Made by a program: the position numbers and the translations under genes. From positions 100,928,580 to 100,992,579 of the forward strand of contig CM071595.1 in the NCBI GenBank assembly GCA_036435485.1: a DNA stretch of 64,000 nucleotides, written 5' to 3'. The notes beneath the pieces were generated by a model that was not told the DNA's origin, made no database searches, and saw only the letters and a list, made by a program, of their open reading frames with translations. The first letter of the stretch is position 1; each line of letters starts with the position of its first letter. The DNA is from Saposhnikovia divaricata (Eukaryota; Streptophyta; Magnoliopsida; Apiales; Apiaceae). Below, one piece after another: positions 59,019 to 64,000 of this stretch.

Positions 59019-61094
59019 AATTCCTCCCTTAAGATTCAATTGGCGTTTATCTCTGAGTCCGAGCTCAAACTTGCCGTGCTCGAACAAGTTGCTTGGTAAT
59101 GCCTTTGTGAAAATATCCGCCTTCTGCTCCTTGGTTGGGATATAACTCAGCTCCACCTCTCCTTTCTTCACTTGCTCTCTGATGAAATGAAAACGCACGT
59201 CTATGTGCTTGCTCCGCTCATGATGCACCGGATTCTTGGCGAGTTCGATCGCTGATTTGTTGTCAACATTGATCACGGTCGGCTCGTCCTGGCCGAGCTC
59301 CAGCTCGGTCATCATTCTCCTTAGCCACACTGCATGTCTAACTCCGTAGCATGCAGCCACGTACTCTGCCTCGCAGGTTGAGAGCGTCACGATCGGCTGC
59401 TTCTTGCTCATCCATGTGAACGCCGAGCTTCCAAATGTAAACACATACCCAGTAGTGCTCTTCCGGTCATCAACGTCTCCACACCAGTCACTGTCCGAAT
59501 AGCCCACCAAGCTCGGCTCGGCTGACCTCTCATAGAATAAGCCGACCGACTTGGTGCCTTGGACATATCTGAGGATCCTCTTGATTGCCTTCCAATGCGT
59601 TTGTCGGGGATTTTCCATGTACCTACTCACCACTCCTACACTGTAGGTGATGTCTGGTCTTGTGCAAGTCAGGTACCTCAAACAACCGACCAAACTCCTG
59701 TAGAGCTCTGCGTCTACCTTTTCGCCTTCGTCAAATCTGGAGAGCTTCGAACCTGTCTCCATCGGGATTGCAACCGGATTGCAATCCTCCATCTTGAACC
59801 TTTTCAAGATCTCCTTCGCGTATGCCTCCTGACATACAAATGAGCCCTGCTCGTCTTGTGTGACTTCCAAACCTAGGAAGTATTTCATGACTCCCAGGTC
59901 GGTCATCTCGAATTCTGCTTTCATGGCCTTCTTGAACTCCTGCACAAGTCGACCACTACTCCCCATGAAGATGAGGTCGTCGACGTACAATGCCACAAAT
60001 AGTATGCCGACCTCACTTTTCTGCACGTATAGTGCATGCTCGAACGGGCATTGCACGAACCCCTTTTGTTTGAGGTAATTGTCTATGCGGTTGTTCCACG
60101 CCCTCGGCGCCTGCTTAAGCCCATACAAAGCTTTCCTTAGTCTGAGCACCAGGTGCTCCTTTCCGGCCTTGGCATAGCCGGGAGGCTGCTCCACGTAAAC
60201 CTCTTCCTCCAGGGTCCCATTCAGAAATGCTGACTTCACATCCATCTGGTGGATTGGCCATCTTTGCTGAGCGCCTTGCGCAATCAGAAGTCGGATTGTG
60301 TCCATCCGAGCAACTGGTGCGAAGACTTCATCGTAGTCGATCCCGGCCTTCTGCCTGTATCCCTTTGCAACGAGCCGAGCTTTGTATCGCTCGACTTCAC
60401 CCTCTACGTTGCATTTCTTCTTGTATACCCATTTGACTCCGATGGGTTTATGATTCTTTGGGAGGTCGACCAACTCCCAGGTCTGATTTCTCTCGATGGC
60501 ATTGATCTCGTCATCCATCGCAGACCTCCACTGTTCGTCGTGGATGGCTTCTTCAAAACTAATGGTTTCTCCTTCTGCAAGGAGGCACACCAAGTGCATC
60601 TCTGGAGCCTCATCATAGATCTCATTCAAACTTCTGTATTTTGTCACTCTGCGTTCATCTCCTAAGTTATCGTAAGTGGTGCTTGGCCTAGTAGGTCGCC
60701 CGGATGTTTCTTCCGACCTTGAGGTTGAGGTGATTGGCAGGGACACTGCGTGCTCGGCATTCATTTGTTCGGGCTGATTTTGTTCGGCCAGTTCATGCTC
60801 GGCCTCTTTCCAGTCCCAGCTCCTTCCCTCGTTGATCTCTACGTCTCGACTCACAATAATCTGCTTTGCACTTGGATCGTAGAGTCGATAGCCTTTCGTA
60901 TTCTCATCATAGCCGACCAGCACCATCTTTTTGCTTTTGTCCTCAAGCTTCGTTCTCCTCTGGTCGGGAACGTGGGCATAAGCAAGACTTCCAAAGATCC
61001 TCATGTGTGACACGGTCGGCTTCTGACCTGTCCATGCCTCCTGAGGTGTTTTCTCCTCCAACGCCGCATGTGGACACCTGTTCTGCACATACAC
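59004..61094 (-). pseudogene. Copia pol, second part: integrase end, RT and RNase H
   Basis: Open frame of 696 codons, in the same frame as the upstream part and separated from it by one TGA at 61103-61101. It starts with the end of the integrase (VQNRCPHAALEEKTPQEAW), has a low-complexity linker, then RVT_2 (WELVDLPKNHKPIGVKWVYK ... FAPVARMDTIRLL ... LYGLKQAPRAW ... YVDDLIFMG) and the copia RNase H (SDWCGDVDDRKSTTGYVF ... STCEAEYVA ... DNKSAIELAKNP). The polypurine tract encodes KGG near the C-terminus and the frame ends inside the LTR. Confidence 0.95.
59021..59032 (-). promoter_or_regulatory. Polypurine tract of the copia element
   Basis: Minus strand TTAAGGGAGGAA, next to the 3' LTR and inside the pol frame. 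Confidence 0.75.
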
Positions 61095-61100
61095 GGCACA

Positions 61101-63089
61101 TCAAGCCGCTTCAGCCCAGAATTCTTTCGGCACCCCTTTGCTGACGAGCATGGACCTCACCATGTCCATAATGCTTCGGTTTTTTCGCTCCGTAACCCCA
61201 TTCTGTTGCGGTGAATAGGGGGCAGTCATGAACCTTCTTACTCCTTCGTTCGTGCAAAAGAGTTTAAACAGTTGTGAGGTGTACTCACCACCTCTGTCAG
61301 ACCTTAACGCCTTCACCTTGTGTTCGGTCCTCTTCTCCACTTCTGCCTTCCATGCTCGGAATGTGCTCAGCGCTTCCGATTTCTCCTTCAAAAAATATAT
61401 CCAGGTCTTTCTCGTGTAGTCTTCAACAAATGTCATGAAGTAACGCCGACCACTGAAGGACCCTGGTGTGACCGGTCCACAGATATCTGTGTGAACTGTC
61501 TCTAGCGGTGCCTTCGCTCGGTACTTGGCTTTCTTGGGAAAGCTTTGCCTTGCGTGCTTTCCCAGCACACATCCTTCACAAAACTTCTTCGGGTAGTCCA
61601 TTTCAGGCAACCCGTGCACCATCCCCTTCTTGCTCAGCTCGGTCAATCCTCCGTAATGCAAGTGGCCGAACCGTTGGTGCCACAGATCGGACTTGTCTGT
61701 CAGGTCGATTTTCAAACATTTGTGGTTTACCGTCCTTAGGTCGAGTTTGAACATGCGGTTGCTTGCCATTTGTACTCGTGCAACTGTTCGGCCTGCTTTA
61801 TCCTTCAAGCTCATCACCTTCTCTCGCATGTCAACTGTGTAGTCCTTCTCCATTAGTTGACCCATGCTGATTATGTTTGTCTTTATGTCTGGAACATAAT
61901 AAACATCTTCGATCACGCCTTCTTGTCCGTTCTTCTGTAAGAACCGAACTTTGCCTTTTCCCTTCACGTCGATCTTCGATCCGTCTCCGAATGCAATGCT
62001 TCCTCCCTGGAACTCAGTCATTTCTGTGAATAGATGCTTGTAACCAGTTATGTGGTTGCTTGCACCCGTGTCCATGTACCACGTGGCATCCGATGTTGGA
62101 CTGCCATCGTTGTTTACCAATAACAGAACACCCTCTTCGTGTCTGTCGACCACGTGCTCGGCAACATTGACTTGCTCGTCCGTCCTTCTAGGAGACCAGC
62201 AATCACGCGCAAAGTGACCATGCTTTCCACAATTAAAGCACTCATCAGCCCGGTCTCCACGACCGCCTCGACCTCGTCCTCGTCCTCGGCCCCGACCTCT
62301 GTTGGTCAGCCGTTGTTGATCAGCTCCATCATTATACCGTTGTTCTACTTGGACACGACCTCTGCCTCGGCCTCGTCCTCGACCACGACCTCGGCCTCGT
62401 GATTGCTGAGCCATCAACACAGTGTCATCCTTGATGACTACTTGTTTCTGCATGGCTTCCTCGAGCGCCTCCTGTCGTTTCATCTTTCGCTTTTCGTGGG
62501 CTTCCAACGAACCCGTGAGCTCGTCCAATGTGAGTTCATCGATGGTTTTGTTTTCCTCGATCGCACACACCACGTTCTCAAACCTGTCCGTCAATGACCG
62601 AAGTATCTTCTCGCATACTCGGCTCTCGGTGAGTGTCTCACCGTTCCTCTTTATTTGATTTGTAACAAATGTCACCCGACCGATGTAGTCGGTGACGGTC
62701 TCTGTCTCCTTCATTCGCATACCTTCAAGCTCGCCTCTGAGCGTCTGTAGCCGCACCTGTTTTACACGGTTGGCGCCTTTATATGTGTTCTCCAAAGTTT
62801 CCCAGGCCTCCTTTGCGGACTTGCTGTCGGCGATTTTTTCAAACCCAGCACTGTCCAGGCCTTGGAACATCCATAGCAGCGCCATCTTGTCACGCTGCTT
62901 CGTTTCCTTCAACTCTTTGCGTTGTGCGATGGTCTGCACTGCTCCTTCGGCGGGTTCCTCGAACCCTTCTTGAACGACGTCCCAGACGCCTTGTGCACCA
63001 AGGAGCGTCCGCATCTGAATGCTCCATCGCTCGTACTCTCCTTTTTGTAACTTCAGTACGGGCAGCTGTCCGAGAAGGTTTCCGGCCAT
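61101..63089 (-). pseudogene. Copia gag, protease and integrase
   Basis: The start chosen is ATG 63089, the first Met of the frame; upstream codons run into the primer site. It has a UBN2-type gag, a long Arg-Gly repeat tract, a CX2CX4HX4C knuckle (CFNCGKHGHFARDC, near residue 281), protease YMDTGASNHITG (near 340), the gag-preintegrase domain (LWHQRFGHLHYGGL ... CEGCVLGK) and the integrase core (HTDICGPV, RSDRGGEY, SPQQNGVTERKN). It ends at the TGA 61103-61101 right after WAEAA. One nonsense codon is the only break found. Confidence 0.95.
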
Positions 63090-63109
63090 TTGTGCGAATG
63101 AACACGACA

Positions 63110-63124
63110 CCTGCTCTGATACCA
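63110..63124 (-). promoter_or_regulatory. Primer-binding site of the copia element (initiator Met tRNA)
   Basis: Minus strand TGGTATCAGAGCAGG, three bases inside the 5' LTR, a standard copia primer site. Confidence 0.93.
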
Positions 63125-63127
63125 ATT

Positions 63128-63323
63128 TGTTGTGTATTTTGTTGGTTGTTTTTATTACAATGACTTAATACATCTTTATATAGCATCCTAACTAGCATCT
63201 ATTGGAGTGTTAACATGGACAAGCTAGGTATAGCTTCATGTTCTTACATGGGCAAGCATAATGGGTAAGGAGGCAAGGTATTGTCTTCATGTGCACATAT
63301 TCTCCAATTTAATTTAATTCACA
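63128..63323 (-). repeat. 5' LTR of the copia element
   Basis: 196 bp, identical to the copy at 58823-59018. Confidence 0.96.
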
Positions 63324-63364
63324 ATTCTGTGCCCAACATTGCAATATCTTTTATCTTTTGCAGG

Positions 63365-63480
63365 TTGATGTTCCGATGGAGTAGAAGGTAGAAATGGAGC
63401 TTTCCTTTAAAAAATTTAACAACTCTGCTAGGATAGGCCCTGTTGAAGAGAAGCTTGTAAAGTTCCTTAAAGATAGTTGA
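63365..63480 (+). pseudogene. Downstream exon of the copia-interrupted gene
   Basis: A strong acceptor (TATCTTTTGCAG) precedes VDVPME, a TAG, then KVEMELSFKKFNNSARIGPV and VEEKLVKFLKDS with a final stop. Phase matches the exon ending at 58672. The TAG after VDVPME either ends the protein or is a nonsense mutation; the protein-like sequence after it favours mutation. Confidence 0.4.
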
Positions 63481-64000
63481 TATAACCTATCAAATCAACA
63501 CCATCGGGTTACTTTCTTTTGAAAACTTACATCCAATTGAGCCTTAAGTTCTATCTCTAATTGATGCTCCCTCATTAATTGCATCAACTGGTGGTGGTGC
63601 TATAAATACACAAGGATAAGCCACATCGCTGGCCATTGACGAGAAATCACAACAGCCTCAGCCATTTGAAATTACTTTATGATCGGTTAGCCCAAATATT
63701 TGGTTTGGTCTCAAGCGTCGGCCTCTCTGTAACTTTGTTTGGATAGAGATGGTGGTTTAAGTTGACAAAGTTGTGATAGTTTGTCTGATTATATATTTTT
63801 AAGTATGCTAATATAAATAAGCATAATTATGTTTCGTTTGATGTTGTAGGTTGACAGGTCACACATTGCTCTTTAATTTTGTGGAGCAACATAATGTGAA
63901 ACAACCTTAATATCTATGTACTGAGATTAGATATAATTCTCGTCCAAAATCATGTTATTTCATGTCACTTTAAGGATGCAGGTGGTGTCTGCAGCTTAGG
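63481..64000. other. Flank, no gene recognised
   Basis: No frame, repeat or RNA gene is supported in the last 500 bases. Confidence 0.45.

Larger units (their letters stand above)
58823..63323 (-). mobile_element. Young Ty1/copia retrotransposon, 4.5 kb
   Basis: Two 196-bp LTRs (TG...CA) are identical base for base and are flanked by the perfect duplication ATTCT (58818-58822 and 63324-63328). On the minus strand it has the iMet primer site, one gag-pol frame (gag, zinc knuckle, protease, integrase, RT, RNase H) interrupted by a single stop, and a polypurine tract. The domain order integrase before RT is that of copia. It is far more GC-rich than its surroundings. Confidence 0.96.

Overview
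This window is nuclear DNA of a flowering plant, most likely a eudicot. The species cannot be named from the sequence. The evidence is three intron-bearing plant gene families (a GT31/DUF604 glycosyltransferase, a PBS1-like receptor-like cytoplasmic kinase and a MAP kinase), AT-rich intergenic DNA, and a dense collection of plant transposons: Tat-lineage Ty3/gypsy, Ty1/copia, Helitrons, PIF/Harbinger, Mutator-like and Stowaway-like MITEs. No prokaryotic, organellar or rRNA signal was seen.

Layout. 1-246 is the 3' part of a Tat-type LTR. 1276-3162 (+) is a three-exon GT31/DUF604 gene. 5169-8488 (-) is a five-exon RLCK VII kinase with a long GA microsatellite in intron 1. 8866-9575 is a Stowaway-like MITE holding a 5'-truncated, polyadenylated retrocopy of an mRNA. 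9.6-23.5 kb is gene-poor and rich in Helitron ends, MITEs and microsatellites. 23582-25130 is a deleted PIF/Harbinger transposon that keeps its Myb-like ORF1 and the start of its transposase. 25265-26943 is an unusual TIR element filled with a palindromic ~30-bp satellite. 28041-30281 (-) is a six-exon MAP kinase whose activation loop reads Ser-Glu-Tyr. 30750-32962 is an old LTR element invaded by a solo LTR and a MULE-type MITE. 35332-46013 is a complete Tat-lineage retrotransposon with a spliced ORF on the opposite strand. 46992-47575 is a complete short Helitron. 49158-55740 is a gag-only (LARD-like) LTR element. 58823-63323 is a very young copia element with identical LTRs, sitting in what looks like an intron of a decayed gene.

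Three host genes look intact from exon joins: summed exon lengths are multiples of three and every intron is GT-AG. The GT31 protein should act in the Golgi. The RLCK has an N-terminal Met-Gly-Cys acylation signal and should act at the plasma membrane in receptor signalling. The MAP kinase should act in a phosphorelay, with an atypical activation motif. There is no sign that the three form a functional cluster.

Most of the window is transposon on transposon, and nesting order can be read directly from target-site duplications. The most interesting object is the Tat element: between pol and the 3' LTR it carries an antisense gene with its own TATA box, two GT-AG introns and, just upstream, seven or so 79-bp repeats built on an almost perfect palindrome. 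Antisense ORFs are known in Tat/Retand-type elements; the palindromic array beside the antisense promoter is the part that merits a closer look.
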